Below are positions 24,418-34,301 of a DNA stretch of 55,410 nucleotides, piece after piece (the stretch's first letter is position 1; each line of letters starts with the position of its first letter). The translations under genes were made by a program, and so were the position numbers. The DNA is from Methylobacterium crusticola. Its GTDB lineage: Bacteria; Pseudomonadota; Alphaproteobacteria; Rhizobiales; Beijerinckiaceae. Location of the stretch: contig NZ_QOWC01000024.1 in assembly GCF_003574465.1 (NCBI RefSeq), forward strand, positions 1-55,410. Direction: 5' to 3'. Below the pieces are notes generated by a model that ran no database searches, was not told the origin of the DNA, and was given only the letters and a program-made list of their open reading frames with translations.

Positions 24418-27400
24418 GCCGCCTGAAGCCGTTCACCGCCTTCTGGCCCTGGCTGGTTTTAGCTGTCGTCTGTCTCGGCCTTGCGGCGGCAGCGTGGTTT
24501 CTCGGCGCGACCCTGAGGATTGCCGGTCAGCCGATGCTCCAGGACACAGCCTTGCGGCTGTTCGTGACGCTGGTAATCCTGCTGCTCGGGGTCATTGCGG
24601 CGCTGGCGCTGCTGCTGCGACGTCCAACGGCCGGACCGGCGGTCGCTGAAGCGTCGGTCTCCGACGAGTACGGCCGCCAGAGCCAGATGCTCGACCGGGC
24701 AATGCAGCGGCTCATGCTGATGCTTCGCCAGATGCGCGGTGCCAGCTGGCGCGACCGCTCCTACGCCTACGCCCTCCCGTGGTACCTCGTCGCTGGACCG
24801 ACCGGCGCCGGCAAGACTTCGCTGATCCAAGCGTCCGGCCTACGCTTCGGCGGTGCCGACCGGCGTGGGAACGTCGTGGCCGGCCCCGCCTATACGCTCT
24901 CGCTGTCCGACCGGGCGGTGTTCGTTGACAGCGCCGGCGCTCTTGGCAGCCAGCTTGACCGGCGCATCTGGCGCTACTTTCTCGGCCTGCTCAAACGCGC
25001 GCGACAGCAGCAGCCGGCCAACGGCGTGATCCTGACGCTCAGCCTGCCGGAGTTCCGCGCTGCCGCCCACGGGCAGGCGGTGACCATGGGTGGCGACATC
25101 CGCCAGCAGCTCGGCGAGATGGTGGCACATCTCGGTGTCCGGCTTCCAGTCTACATCGTGTTTACGAAGCTCGATGAGCTACCAGGCTTCCGTACTTTCT
25201 TCAGCGGCGCATCGGCGTTCCCCCGTGACGGCGTCCTCGGCCTCACCCTACCGCTTCTCGACGGCTCGCGCGACGGTGCCGACCCCGACGACGTGGCGAG
25301 CCTTGTCAGCCGCGGTTTCGACGAACTGGTGCATTGGCATACGCCGCGCACGCTGGAGCGGGTGAACGCGGAGGCCCAGGCAGCGGCTCGGTTCGACGCC
25401 TTCATGTTTCTGCCGGAATTCGCTGCCCTCAAAACCAAGCTGACCGATTTCGTCGCCGAAGTGTTCCGCCCGAGCCAGTTCGAGGAGACGCTGCTCCTGC
25501 GAGGAGTCTATTTTACCAGCGCCCGCCCCGATGCCGGGCGTCTGGCACTGGCCCGGACGCCCCTCGAGCCGGGTGCGCCGGCCGAAGTTCCGATGCCGGA
25601 ATCCGGCATGTTCATCCGCGACCTGCTCGAGAAGGTAATCCTGCCCGAAGCCGGGCTGGCCGGGCTCAATGCGAAGGAGCGCCGAACTGCCCTGGTCACC
25701 CGCACCGGCCTGCTCGGGGCCGCCGCGGTAGTGGCGGTCGTGATGGTAGCCTGGTGGGCCGTCAGCTTCCTCGGCAACGCTCGGTTGATCGATGCAGTCC
25801 GAGCTCAGGCGGTCCAGGCCCGCTCCGACCTATCCCTCGCTGCCGACACGACCGGGCGCCCGAACCAGCCGGTTGACCTCCTGGCGACGCTGGCGGCGAT
25901 GAACAGCCTCCAGGCCCTGCCGACTGGCTGGGACGCTCATGACGCTGCAGTGCCGCTCGAGGAGCAGGGCGGCCTCTCCCAGCGCGGTCGGCTCGCCCGA
26001 GCGGCCCACGGCGAGTACGTTAGGGCACTGCGGCAAATTCTGCTGCCGCGACTTGTTCAATTGCTGGAAGAGCAAATCCGCACAAGCCTGCGCGATCCGA
26101 ACGAACTGTATGGCGCATTGATGATCTACGTCATGCTCGGTGGCGAGCACGCGATCGAGGACGACGTGGTAATCGGCTGGATCGACCAGCTTTGCGGGCA
26201 GCTCTATCCCGGCGTGGCGAATGGCCAAGTCTGTCCAGATCTTCACGGTCAAGTGCAGAATCTCCTGAAGGTCGGGTTCGATCCTCCTCCGCTGAACCAG
26301 GCCCTCCTGACCCAGGCGCGTACCTCGCTCAACGTCTTGTCGCCAGCCCTGCGCGGCATGGCTCTGCTCAAGGCGGCCAGCGACATGACAGCTCTGCCGC
26401 CATGGCAGCTGACCGCGGTCACCGGGCCGCTCGCCTCCTACGCGATGGTACGCCGCTCCGGCCAGCCATTGGCCGAGACGATCCCGGGCATCTACACCCG
26501 CGCAGCTTTTCCGGCAGTGCTGACCAAAATCGGTCAGGTTGCCAAACGTGTCATCCGTGAGGATTGGGTCCGCTACCCGAATGCCGACCGCAGCCGGACC
26601 CCGATCCTCGTCGAGAACTTGCGCAAGGAGATGATCGATCTCTTCGTCGGCGAGTACGTCTCGCGCTGGGAGACTCAGCTCAACGACATCGATATCGCGC
26701 CGTTCTCTAGTTTCCCCTCCGAGTTCGGGGTGCTCCAGACCCTGTCGGGACCGCCCTCGCCCTACGTCGCGTTCCTGCAATCGGTGGCACAGAACACCGT
26801 CCTCACCGGTCCGCTGCCTGGTGGAGACCAAACGCCCAGTGGGGTCAAGCAGGAGGTCAGTTCGATCACTGAGGAAATGGCAGCGCCGGCCCAGGCGGTC
26901 ACCGGTCAGTTCGCCGTACTGCACCGCTTCGTTGCCGGCGCGCCGAGCGCCCTCGATGGGCTCATGCTCCAGCTCAACCAGCTCCGGGCCATGATCGGCC
27001 CGGTGGCGAGCGCCGGCGGGGCAGTTCCGGCGCTCGCCACCGAGATGACTGCGACCCCGGCTTTCACCCAGACCCTAGGCCAGATCCAGCTCAGCGGCAT
27101 GAGCGCTCCCCCCCCGGTCTCGGATTCGGTGCTCACCGTAGTGCGTCGGACTTCGGCCATCGCTAATACGAGTGTGCGGACCGACCTCAACGCAGCCTGG
27201 AAGGCTCAGGTGCTGCCATTCTGCCAAGCGGCGATCGCCAACCGCTATCCATTCAGCGGGTCGGCGACCGACGTTGCCGTCGCCGACTTCACCCGGATGT
27301 TCGCCCCGGGCGGACTGCTCGACCAATTCTTTACCCGTCAGCTCAAACCCTTCGTCGACACTAGCGCTAGCCCTTGGAAGCTGTTGGCCAATGCTGGCGC

Positions 27401-27893
27401 GCGCCCGGACGTCACGCCCCAGGCCCTTCGCCTGTTCGAGCAAGCAAACCGAATCCGAACCGTGTTCTTCCCTGGTGGGGCAACGGCACCCTTGGTCTCG
27501 TTCGCGGTCACGCCCCTCGACCTTGATCCTGGCGCAATGCGAGTGACGCTCGACATTGATGGCCAGTCACTTACCTACCAGTATGGACCCCAGCAGAGCG
27601 TCGCCATGCAGTGGCCCGGCACGAGCGCCGGGGTCCGGGTCGGCTTCGGTGCAAATGAACCGGGCGAGCCGTCTTTCGTCACCGTCAACGGCTCGTGGGC
27701 ACTGTTCCGCTTCCTCGGGACCCGTTCGCTGCGGCGAACAGCCGGCAACACGTTCAGCTTCGCCTTTCATCTTGGTGCCCGAACGGCGAGCTTCTCGCTC
27801 CAGCCGACGACGGTGGACAACCCGTTCAACCAGAATGCAACTGCCGGATTCCGGTGCCTGCCGTCCCTCGTGTCCGGCTCATCCTCGTCATGA
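24414..27893 (+). CDS. tssM: T6SS membrane-complex protein TssM (IcmF)
   Basis: An 1159-residue IcmF/TssM of full length. Two N-terminal membrane helices (about residues 12-32 and 43-66) flank a short loop. The cytoplasmic part carries Walker A GPTGAGKTS at 128-136, so this TssM may bind nucleotide. A third helix (about 432-452, AAAVVAVVMVAWWAVSFL) leads into the large periplasmic region. The C-terminal DUF1215-like beta domain is visible in SFAVTPLDLDPGAMRVTLDI and FRFLGTRSLRR. The ATGA overlap with tssL indicates coupled translation. Confidence 0.97.
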   Translation: MSRLKPFTAFWPWLVLAVVCLGLAAAAWFLGATLRIAGQPMLQDTALRLFVTLVILLLGVIAALALLLRRPTAGPAVAEASVSDEYGRQSQMLDRAMQRLMLMLRQMRGASWRDRSYAYALPWYLVAGPTGAGKTSLIQASGLRFGGADRRGNVVAGPAYTLSLSDRAVFVDSAGALGSQLDRRIWRYFLGLLKRARQQQPANGVILTLSLPEFRAAAHGQAVTMGGDIRQQLGEMVAHLGVRLPVYIVFTKLDELPGFRTFFSGASAFPRDGVLGLTLPLLDGSRDGADPDDVASLVSRGFDELVHWHTPRTLERVNAEAQAAARFDAFMFLPEFAALKTKLTDFVAEVFRPSQFEETLLLRGVYFTSARPDAGRLALARTPLEPGAPAEVPMPESGMFIRDLLEKVILPEAGLAGLNAKERRTALVTRTGLLGAAAVVAVVMVAWWAVSFLGNARLIDAVRAQAVQARSDLSLAADTTGRPNQPVDLLATLAAMNSLQALPTGWDAHDAAVPLEEQGGLSQRGRLARAAHGEYVRALRQILLPRLVQLLEEQIRTSLRDPNELYGALMIYVMLGGEHAIEDDVVIGWIDQLCGQLYPGVANGQVCPDLHGQVQNLLKVGFDPPPLNQALLTQARTSLNVLSPALRGMALLKAASDMTALPPWQLTAVTGPLASYAMVRRSGQPLAETIPGIYTRAAFPAVLTKIGQVAKRVIREDWVRYPNADRSRTPILVENLRKEMIDLFVGEYVSRWETQLNDIDIAPFSSFPSEFGVLQTLSGPPSPYVAFLQSVAQNTVLTGPLPGGDQTPSGVKQEVSSITEEMAAPAQAVTGQFAVLHRFVAGAPSALDGLMLQLNQLRAMIGPVASAGGAVPALATEMTATPAFTQTLGQIQLSGMSAPPPVSDSVLTVVRRTSAIANTSVRTDLNAAWKAQVLPFCQAAIANRYPFSGSATDVAVADFTRMFAPGGLLDQFFTRQLKPFVDTSASPWKLLANAGARPDVTPQALRLFEQANRIRTVFFPGGATAPLVSFAVTPLDLDPGAMRVTLDIDGQSLTYQYGPQQSVAMQWPGTSAGVRVGFGANEPGEPSFVTVNGSWALFRFLGTRSLRRTAGNTFSFAFHLGARTASFSLQPTTVDNPFNQNATAGFRCLPSLVSGSSSS

Positions 27894-28106
27894 CATTGTT
27901 TCACCCGATCGGAGGTGCTGGGATCTATGCGAAACTCAAACACTCGCTTAGTTGTCCATTTATATATGCGACCTACAGGTCGGGCGCGCGTCTCGACCGT
28001 TTCTTGACCGACAATCCGCTCTCTCCAACAATTGCGGGGGCTTGGGCGCAATGCCGTGTTCCAGCGCCGGACGGCAACCCGCCCACCCGCCGATGACCAG
28101 CTTCTG

Positions 28107-29234
28107 ATGATCAGCCCGCCGACCCTCGATCCACAAACTCTCCTTGGCCCATTTGGGGGCGAGCATTCGGCTGGACGCGATCCGCGCTCGGACATGTCAC
28201 CGTCGTCGCGCTTCCTGCAGATGAAGGATGCCCGAACGAGCGCGCGCCGGAAGGAGCGTGCTCTTGATGTCGACGCGGACGCTACACTGCCGACTGATGA
28301 ATGGTCGGAAGTTGCGGAGAGCGCGTGTATAATCCTGTCCGAGGAGGGTAAGGACCTCGAAGTCGCGGCCTGGCTTGTCGAGGCTCTGTTACGGCTTGAC
28401 GGCGTGCCCGGCTTGTTCACCGGGCTGAAGGTGGCCCAGGGCCTCGTCGAGCGCTTTTGGGACGAAATTCATCCGCTTCCTGACGAGGAGGGCAATGAGC
28501 CGCGCCTGTCGCCCTTCATCGCCCTCAATGGGAGCGGCAGCGACGGCACGTTAACCCAGGCCCTCCGCAAAATCCCGCTCACCGCGGGCGCCGGCTACGC
28601 CCTGTGGCAATACGAGCAGGCGCGGGACATCGAGACCCTGAGCGACACCGGCAAGCGCGAGGCCCGCCTCGCAGATGGTGGGCTGAGCATGGAAAAGCTC
28701 CTAGAGGCGATGCGGGAAACACCTGCCGCCTTCTATGCCAACCTGCTCGACGACGTCGCCGAGGCGCGGCGCTCCCTCGACGCCCTCTCGGAAGCGTTCG
28801 CGATCCGCGTCGGCCGCGATGCGCCGCCGGCTGGCGGCCTGCGGGCGATTCTCCAGGAGGTCGAGGACGCCGTGCGCGTCATCGCGGCAGACAAGCTGCT
28901 TCAGGTGAGGACCGATCCGCTATCGAACAACGCCGCGGAACCGCCGGTGGCCGGCGACGCGGCCGCTGACGGCGAAGAGGGATCCGCGCCGGCTAGGTCC
29001 ATGCCTGACGGCAGGCCCCTCGGACGTGAGGACGCGTTTCGCCAGTTACTGCACATCGCGTCTTACTTCCGTGAGACTGAACCGCATTCGCCAATCTCCT
29101 ACTCGCTCGAGGAGGTCGTTCGCCGCGGCCGACTGCCGTTGCCTCAGCTTCTCGACGAGTTAATCATGGACAACGATGCCCGTCGATTTTTCTTTATTGC
29201 TTCGGGCGTAAAGCCGAAGGAGGAAGTAGGATGA
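28107..29234 (+). CDS. tssA: T6SS cap/assembly protein TssA
   Basis: A 375-residue TssA with the ImpA_N domain at about residues 60-180 (ACIILSEEGKDLEVAAWLVE, then LVERFWDEIHPLPDEEGN). The C-terminal part (EDAFRQLLHIASYFRETEPH, SYSLEEVVRRGRLPLPQLL) matches the short VasJ-like end that organises the sheath and baseplate. I use the ATG at 28107 (MISPPTLDPQTLLGP); the upstream extension looks non-coding. A spacer of about 210 bases separates it from tssM, so a promoter could lie there. TssB follows after 67 bases. Confidence 0.93.
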   Translation: MISPPTLDPQTLLGPFGGEHSAGRDPRSDMSPSSRFLQMKDARTSARRKERALDVDADATLPTDEWSEVAESACIILSEEGKDLEVAAWLVEALLRLDGVPGLFTGLKVAQGLVERFWDEIHPLPDEEGNEPRLSPFIALNGSGSDGTLTQALRKIPLTAGAGYALWQYEQARDIETLSDTGKREARLADGGLSMEKLLEAMRETPAAFYANLLDDVAEARRSLDALSEAFAIRVGRDAPPAGGLRAILQEVEDAVRVIAADKLLQVRTDPLSNNAAEPPVAGDAAADGEEGSAPARSMPDGRPLGREDAFRQLLHIASYFRETEPHSPISYSLEEVVRRGRLPLPQLLDELIMDNDARRFFFIASGVKPKEEVG

Positions 29235-29301
29235 GGTGGCCAATTTACGGCCATCACCCGCATAAATTTACCGAGGCCAATCGAAACAGAGGCGCTGACC
29301 C

Positions 29302-29814
29302 ATGCCGAGCATTCACGATAAGTTGAGTCGCGTGCGCAAGCCGCGCGTCCATATCACCTATGACGTCGAGACAGAGGGCGCCGTCGTCCAGAAGGAACTG
29401 CCTTTCGTGGTCGGTGTGCTCGGCGACTTCTCGGCCGATCCGAGCGAGCCGCTCAAGCCACTCAACGACCGCAAGTTCATCCAAATCGACCGCGACAACT
29501 TCGATCAAGTCCTGGCCCGGATGACTCCTGGCCTGAAGATGAAGGTCAACAACACTCTGGCCGACGACGGCAGCCAGATGTCGGTTGAACTCGCGTTCAA
29601 GTCGATGGCCGATTTCGAGCCGGCCGCCATTGTCGAGCGCGTCGAGCCGTTGCGCAAACTGATGGAGGCTCGCAACCAGCTTCGCGACCTGCTGTCGAAA
29701 GCCGATAGGTCGGAGAACCTGGAGAGCCTGCTCGAACAGATCCTATCGAACGAAACCGACCTGAAGTCGCTGGGCGAGCAGCTCGGCGTCGGCAAGGAAG
29801 AGGGCGCCCACTGA
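29302..29814 (+). CDS. tssB: T6SS sheath small subunit TssB
   Basis: A 170-residue sheath protein (VipA/ImpB type). [20 protein letters not shown] and [16 protein letters not shown] are the family core, followed by [13 protein letters not shown] and a helical C-terminus that packs against TssC. It joins TssC to form the contractile sheath around the Hcp tube. GAGG lies before the ATG. The stop TGA overlaps the tssC ATG by one base. Confidence 0.97.
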   Translation: MPSIHDKLSRVRKPRVHITYDVETEGAVVQKELPFVVGVLGDFSADPSEPLKPLNDRKFIQIDRDNFDQVLARMTPGLKMKVNNTLADDGSQMSVELAFKSMADFEPAAIVERVEPLRKLMEARNQLRDLLSKADRSENLESLLEQILSNETDLKSLGEQLGVGKEEGAH

Positions 29815-31304
29815 TGAGCACGCAAGCCGCGTCTGCCACCGCCGCCGAGGCGCAAGCCGGCACTGCCGAGCTGTCGTTTCTCGACCAAGCCATCGCCGCC
29901 ACCAAGCAGACCGATCCCGACCGGACGACCGAGCTGTTGCGGACCCTTACCCGGGAGGCACTGTCAGGCACCGTCACATATTCCAAGAATCTCACTCAGA
30001 CAATTAACGCCGCGATCAAAAGCATCGACGAGAAGCTGTCGATCCAGCTCAATGCGATCATTCATAACCCCGATTTCCAGAAGCTGGAAGGCACCTGGCG
30101 GGGATTGAATTACCTGGTGATGAACTCGGAGACCGGCACCAGCCTGCGGATCCGGGTACTCAACTGCACGAAGCGCGAGCTCTATAAGAGCCTGACCAAG
30201 GCTTCGGAGTTCGACCAGAGCACGGTTTTCAAGAAGATCTATGAGTCGGAATTCGGCAGTGCCGGCGGCGAACCCTATGGCTGCCTCATTGGTGATTACG
30301 AGTTCACCAATCACCCGGAGGACATCGAACTGCTGAGCCAAATGTCAAGCGTGGCGGCAGCAGCCTTCGCGCCGTTCATCGCCGCGGCAGGCCCGAAGCT
30401 GTTTGGCTTCGACGACTACACCGAGCTGTCCAAACCTCGCGATCTAGAAAAGATCTTCGACACCATCGAATACGCCAAGTGGCGCAGCTTCCGTGATTCG
30501 GAGGACAGCCGCTTCGTCACACTGGCGTTACCGCGCACCCTAGCGCGCCTCCCTTACGGCGCCGCGACCAAGCCAGTCGAGGAATTTGCCTACGAGGAAG
30601 GAAACATCCAGAACGACGTCGCCCATGGCATGAACCATGACGAATACTGCTGGATGAATTCGGCCTACGTGCTTGGAGCCCGTCTCACGGATGCCTTTGC
30701 TCAGCACGGCTGGTGCACCGCGATCCGCGGCGCTGAGGGCGGCGGTAAAGTCGAGAACTTGCCGAGCCACGTCTTCGTCTCCGACGATGGCGACACCGAT
30801 CAGCAATGCCCGACCGAGATTGGCATCACCGATCGCCGCGAGGCGGAACTTTCGAAGCTCGGTTTCCTGCCGCTGTGTCATTACAAGGGCACCGACTACG
30901 CAGTGTTCTTCGGTGCGCAGACCACGCAGAAACCGAAGAAGTACGACCGCCCCGAGGCGACCGCCAACGCTGCAATTTCGGCGCGACTGCCATACATGAT
31001 GGCGACGGCCCGCTTTGCTCACTTCCTCAAAATCATGGCCCGCGACAAAATCGGCTCCTTTATGGAGGCGAAGGATTGTGAGGCCTGGCTCAATCGCTGG
31101 ATCATCAACTACGTCAACGGAAATCCGGATGCTGGCCAGGACATGAAGGCCAAGTATCCGCTCGCCGAGGCGAAGGTCGAAGTCCGCGAGATCCCCGGCC
31201 GCCCGGGCTCGTACAACGCTGTGGCATGGCTGCGGCCGTGGCTGCAACTCGAGGAGCTCACGACCTCGATGCGAATGGTCGCACGCATTCCGAGTGCCTC
31301 GTAG
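29814..31304 (+). CDS. tssC: T6SS sheath large subunit TssC
   Basis: A 496-residue canonical TssC (VipB/EvpB). Near the N-terminus, [15 protein letters not shown] matches the helix that in other systems is recognised by ClpV. The core includes [40 protein letters not shown] and [18 protein letters not shown], with [19 protein letters not shown] at the end. It is the main strand of the contractile sheath. A second TssC-like gene follows directly, as with TssC40/TssC41 of Agrobacterium. Confidence 0.97.
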   Translation: MSTQAASATAAEAQAGTAELSFLDQAIAATKQTDPDRTTELLRTLTREALSGTVTYSKNLTQTINAAIKSIDEKLSIQLNAIIHNPDFQKLEGTWRGLNYLVMNSETGTSLRIRVLNCTKRELYKSLTKASEFDQSTVFKKIYESEFGSAGGEPYGCLIGDYEFTNHPEDIELLSQMSSVAAAAFAPFIAAAGPKLFGFDDYTELSKPRDLEKIFDTIEYAKWRSFRDSEDSRFVTLALPRTLARLPYGAATKPVEEFAYEEGNIQNDVAHGMNHDEYCWMNSAYVLGARLTDAFAQHGWCTAIRGAEGGGKVENLPSHVFVSDDGDTDQQCPTEIGITDRREAELSKLGFLPLCHYKGTDYAVFFGAQTTQKPKKYDRPEATANAAISARLPYMMATARFAHFLKIMARDKIGSFMEAKDCEAWLNRWIINYVNGNPDAGQDMKAKYPLAEAKVEVREIPGRPGSYNAVAWLRPWLQLEELTTSMRMVARIPSAS

Positions 31305-31465
31305 CCTCGGTCGCCCGCATGGCCGGCCCGTCTTCGCCGCTCACGCGGTACATACGGGCCGGCGCTCCAGTTCCGGGAGGGCCCGGTGCTCTGCACGGCG
31401 CGCCGAAGGCAGGCTGCGCCCCCAGGCGCCTCCCCTTCTGCCGCATCGGCCCGCAAAGGACGTCC

Positions 31466-33049
31466 GTGTCGATCCCAGCCCAGGCGTCAGCCAGCGCGCC
31501 CGCGCAGCCAGCAGCCCTCCTGAGGGAGGCGGCTCCCGAGCGCGAGGCTCCGGCTCTGAGGCGGCAGGCGGTCGACATGGCGCTCGGTCGACAATCCTCG
31601 GACCGGCTCGACCACTTTCTCGCCGCCACCGATCCGGCCGCGGCCCTGCTCGCCTGGTTCGGGGACGACTTGGCGGACCTTCCGCCTGGGTCGGTCCGCG
31701 GCGCCATCGATCGCGAGATCGCGATTTTGGACGAAATGCTCACGGATCAGCTCAACGCGATCCTGCATCATCCCCGCTTCCTCGCGCTGGAGGCATCGTG
31801 GCGCGGCCTCGCGTACCTGTGCCGCTGCGTCGGCTCTGCTCCCGCCGTTAAGGTCAAAGCGCTCAATGCGAGTTGGACCGAGATCGCCCGTGATTTCGAG
31901 CATGCTGCTGACGTTGAGCAGAGCGCGCTGTTCGACAAGGTATACAACCAAGAGTTTGGGATGCCCGGCGGCCAGCCCTTCGGTGTGCTGTTGTGCGACT
32001 ACGAGGTGCGCCACCGCCCAGTGCCGTCGCACCCCATCGACGATGTCGCAGCGCTGGCGAGCCTAGCGGGAGTCGCAGCGGCGGCCTTCGCTCCAGCGGT
32101 GCTGAGCGCTTCGCCGCACCTCCTCGGCCTCGACGATTTCGCCGACCTCGACCGCCTCCACGGACTCTCCCAGCTCTTCCGCAGCATCGAATACCACCGC
32201 TACGAGCGCCTGCGTCAGCAGGAGGACACCCGCTTCCTCGCCTTGGTCCTGCCACGCATCCTGATGCGGCCGCCCTACGATGACGTATCGATGCCGTTCC
32301 GCTACCGCGAGGACCGCTGCGGCCTTGGGCCCGAGGCTCTGTGCTGGGGCAGCGCTGTCTACGCCTTTGGCGAGGTGCTGGTCCGCGCCTTCGACCGGCA
32401 CGGCTGGTTCGCCGATATCTGCGGAGCCCGCCAAGACGAAATCGATCACGGCCTTGTCACTGGGGTGCCGGCGCCCTCGACCGAACCTGACGCGCCCGAG
32501 GTAGTCCAGCGGTTAGGCTGCGAGGTCGTGATCCCGGCTCATGTCGAGTACGACCTTTGGCAGCTCGGGTTGATGAACCTGAATGCCTGCAAGGACACGC
32601 CCTACCTCGTCTTCCGTTCCGGTGTGTCGATCCGGGCGACGCCGCCGGCCGCCCCTTCCCCAGCCGTGGTCAACGCCCGGATCTCGGCGATGCTGCGCTA
32701 CATGCTGTGCGTGTCGCGCTTTGCCCATTACGTGAAGGTCCAGGTGCGCGATCGCGTCGGCAGCTACGCCACAGCGCAGGCCTGCGAGAGTGCCCTCCAG
32801 CAATGGCTACATTCCTATAGCATCGGCAACGACGACGCCGCGCCCGAGGTCAAGGCCCGCTACCCCCTGCGCGAGGCACGGGTCGAGGTGCGGGAGATTC
32901 CCGGCCGGCCTGGCACCTATGCCTGCATCATGCACCTGCGGCCGCATTTCCAGCTCGACCAGATCTCGACCACATTCAAGCTGGTCACCGACATGTCCCT
33001 CACCGGCCGTGCTCCATTGGGCCTGCCGAGCTTCGCGAGCCGATTATGA
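31466..33049 (+). CDS. second TssC-like sheath protein
   Basis: A 527-residue paralogue of TssC: AILHHPRFLALEASWRGLAY, NQEFGMPGGQPFGVLLCDYE, LRYMLCVSRFAHYVKVQVRD and [19 protein letters not shown]. The N-terminal segment is Ala/Pro-rich and lacks the LLDxI-like ClpV-binding helix of the first TssC. The start is uncertain: GTG at 31466 has AAAGGA 5 bases upstream, while an in-frame ATG at 31319 would add a poorly natural 49 residues. Its stop overlaps the next ATG by 4 bases. Many alphaproteobacterial systems carry such a pair (TssC40/TssC41); the exact role of the second copy is not settled. Confidence 0.9.
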   Translation: MSIPAQASASAPAQPAALLREAAPEREAPALRRQAVDMALGRQSSDRLDHFLAATDPAAALLAWFGDDLADLPPGSVRGAIDREIAILDEMLTDQLNAILHHPRFLALEASWRGLAYLCRCVGSAPAVKVKALNASWTEIARDFEHAADVEQSALFDKVYNQEFGMPGGQPFGVLLCDYEVRHRPVPSHPIDDVAALASLAGVAAAAFAPAVLSASPHLLGLDDFADLDRLHGLSQLFRSIEYHRYERLRQQEDTRFLALVLPRILMRPPYDDVSMPFRYREDRCGLGPEALCWGSAVYAFGEVLVRAFDRHGWFADICGARQDEIDHGLVTGVPAPSTEPDAPEVVQRLGCEVVIPAHVEYDLWQLGLMNLNACKDTPYLVFRSGVSIRATPPAAPSPAVVNARISAMLRYMLCVSRFAHYVKVQVRDRVGSYATAQACESALQQWLHSYSIGNDDAAPEVKARYPLREARVEVREIPGRPGTYACIMHLRPHFQLDQISTTFKLVTDMSLTGRAPLGLPSFASRL

Positions 33050-33849
33050 CCGAATCCGCGATCCATTTGTTCGAGGCCGGACGCCTGCGGGAGGCGCTCG
33101 CGGCGGCCACCAATCGGGTCAGAGCCGCCCCAGGTGATATCGGTCTGCGCAGCGAACTCGCCGAGTTCCTGTGCCTCTCCGGGGAGTTGGAGCGGGCCGA
33201 GCGCCAGTTCGACGCCATCGCGGCCCAGGCGCCGATGACAGCGCCGCGGGTAACCGAGTTGCGCCAGTTTGTGCGCGCCGGCCTCGCCCGCGACGAAGTC
33301 TGGCGCGACGGGCGCGCACCCGAGTTGCTCGGTCCAGCGCCCGACCATCTCCGCCTGCGCCTAGAGGCCTTGATCCACCTGCGAGAGGGTGATGCGGAGC
33401 GGGCAGCGGCCCGCGTCGGCGAGGCCGAGGCTGCGCGACCGGCGGTGGCCGGCACCCGGGACGGCCGGCCCTTCGACGATTGGCGCGACATGGACGACCT
33501 AATTGGCGGCGTGCTTGAGGTGATGAGCCCGACCGGCAAGTATTTTTGGGTAGCGTTGGAGCAAGTGAACGAGGCTGTGGTCGAGCCGCCGCGTCGTCCC
33601 ATTGACGCCGGCTGGTGCACCATGGAGCTGTCGGTGAAGGACGGTCCGACCGGACGGGTCGTGGTGCCGGCGATCTACCCGGTGGATCCCAACGAGGGGG
33701 TCGACGACGGTGCGAGGCTAGGCCGCGAGACCAATTGGATCGAGCGCCCCGGCGGCTGGGTCAGCGGTCGCGGCCTGCGCTGCTTCCTCGTCGGCGAGGA
33801 GAGTGTCGCGATCCGCGACCTCGGAACGCTGTCGTTCGAGGGACTATGA
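33046..33849 (+). CDS. tagJ: T6SS accessory protein TagJ (ImpE)
   Basis: A 267-residue ImpE/TagJ protein. The N-terminus is a TPR-like helical repeat (HLFEAGRLREALAAATNRVR, ELAEFLCLSGELERAERQFD). The C-terminal domain includes RPFDDWRDMDDLIGGVLEV, SPTGKYFWVALEQV and NWIERPGGWVSGRG. In other bacteria TagJ binds the sheath and helps ClpV-mediated recycling. Both ends overlap their neighbours by 4 bases, so expression is tied to the second tssC and tssE. Confidence 0.95.
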   Translation: MTESAIHLFEAGRLREALAAATNRVRAAPGDIGLRSELAEFLCLSGELERAERQFDAIAAQAPMTAPRVTELRQFVRAGLARDEVWRDGRAPELLGPAPDHLRLRLEALIHLREGDAERAAARVGEAEAARPAVAGTRDGRPFDDWRDMDDLIGGVLEVMSPTGKYFWVALEQVNEAVVEPPRRPIDAGWCTMELSVKDGPTGRVVVPAIYPVDPNEGVDDGARLGRETNWIERPGGWVSGRGLRCFLVGEESVAIRDLGTLSFEGL

Positions 33850-34301
33850 TGGCCTCTGCGGGCCGGGCCATCCGGTTGTCGATCCTCGACCGACTACTCG
33901 ATCCCGAGGAGAGCGCGCTCACAGCCCTACGCAACGGCCTGCGTCGCGACCTCGAGGATCTGCTGAACACCAACCCGCGGGTGCGCCGCTGGCCTTCCTA
34001 CTTGAGCGAGCTCGACCACTCACTGCTTTCCTACGGCATCATGGACCTCGCCACCGCCAATCTTGCGACTGAGCAGCGCCGCGCCGCGGTGGTTGCGGTA
34101 ATCGGCGAGATCGTGCGGGAATGGGAGCCGCGGCTCGCCAACCTCACGGCGGTCGCGCTGCCCAACGCCGATCCCACCGACCGGTCGCTGCGCATCCGCA
34201 TCGAGGCGGAGATCATGATCGAGCCTGCACCCGAGCCAATGGTGTTCGACACCGTGATCGACCCTCTCACCAACACCGTGTCCCTGGCGAGCGCGCGATG
34301 A
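33846..34301 (+). CDS. tssE: T6SS baseplate protein TssE (gp25-like)
   Basis: A 151-residue TssE. The start region is RAIRLSILDRLLDPEESA, with NTNPRVRRWPSYLSELDHSL in the middle and EWEPRLANLTAVALPN plus a closing beta region (LRIRIEAEIMIEP). The EPRL stretch is the conserved gp25/T6SS motif. Two ATGs are in tandem (33846 and 33849); the first is in frame with this protein. It overlaps tagJ and tssF by 4 bases each. Confidence 0.95.
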   Translation: MMASAGRAIRLSILDRLLDPEESALTALRNGLRRDLEDLLNTNPRVRRWPSYLSELDHSLLSYGIMDLATANLATEQRRAAVVAVIGEIVREWEPRLANLTAVALPNADPTDRSLRIRIEAEIMIEPAPEPMVFDTVIDPLTNTVSLASAR

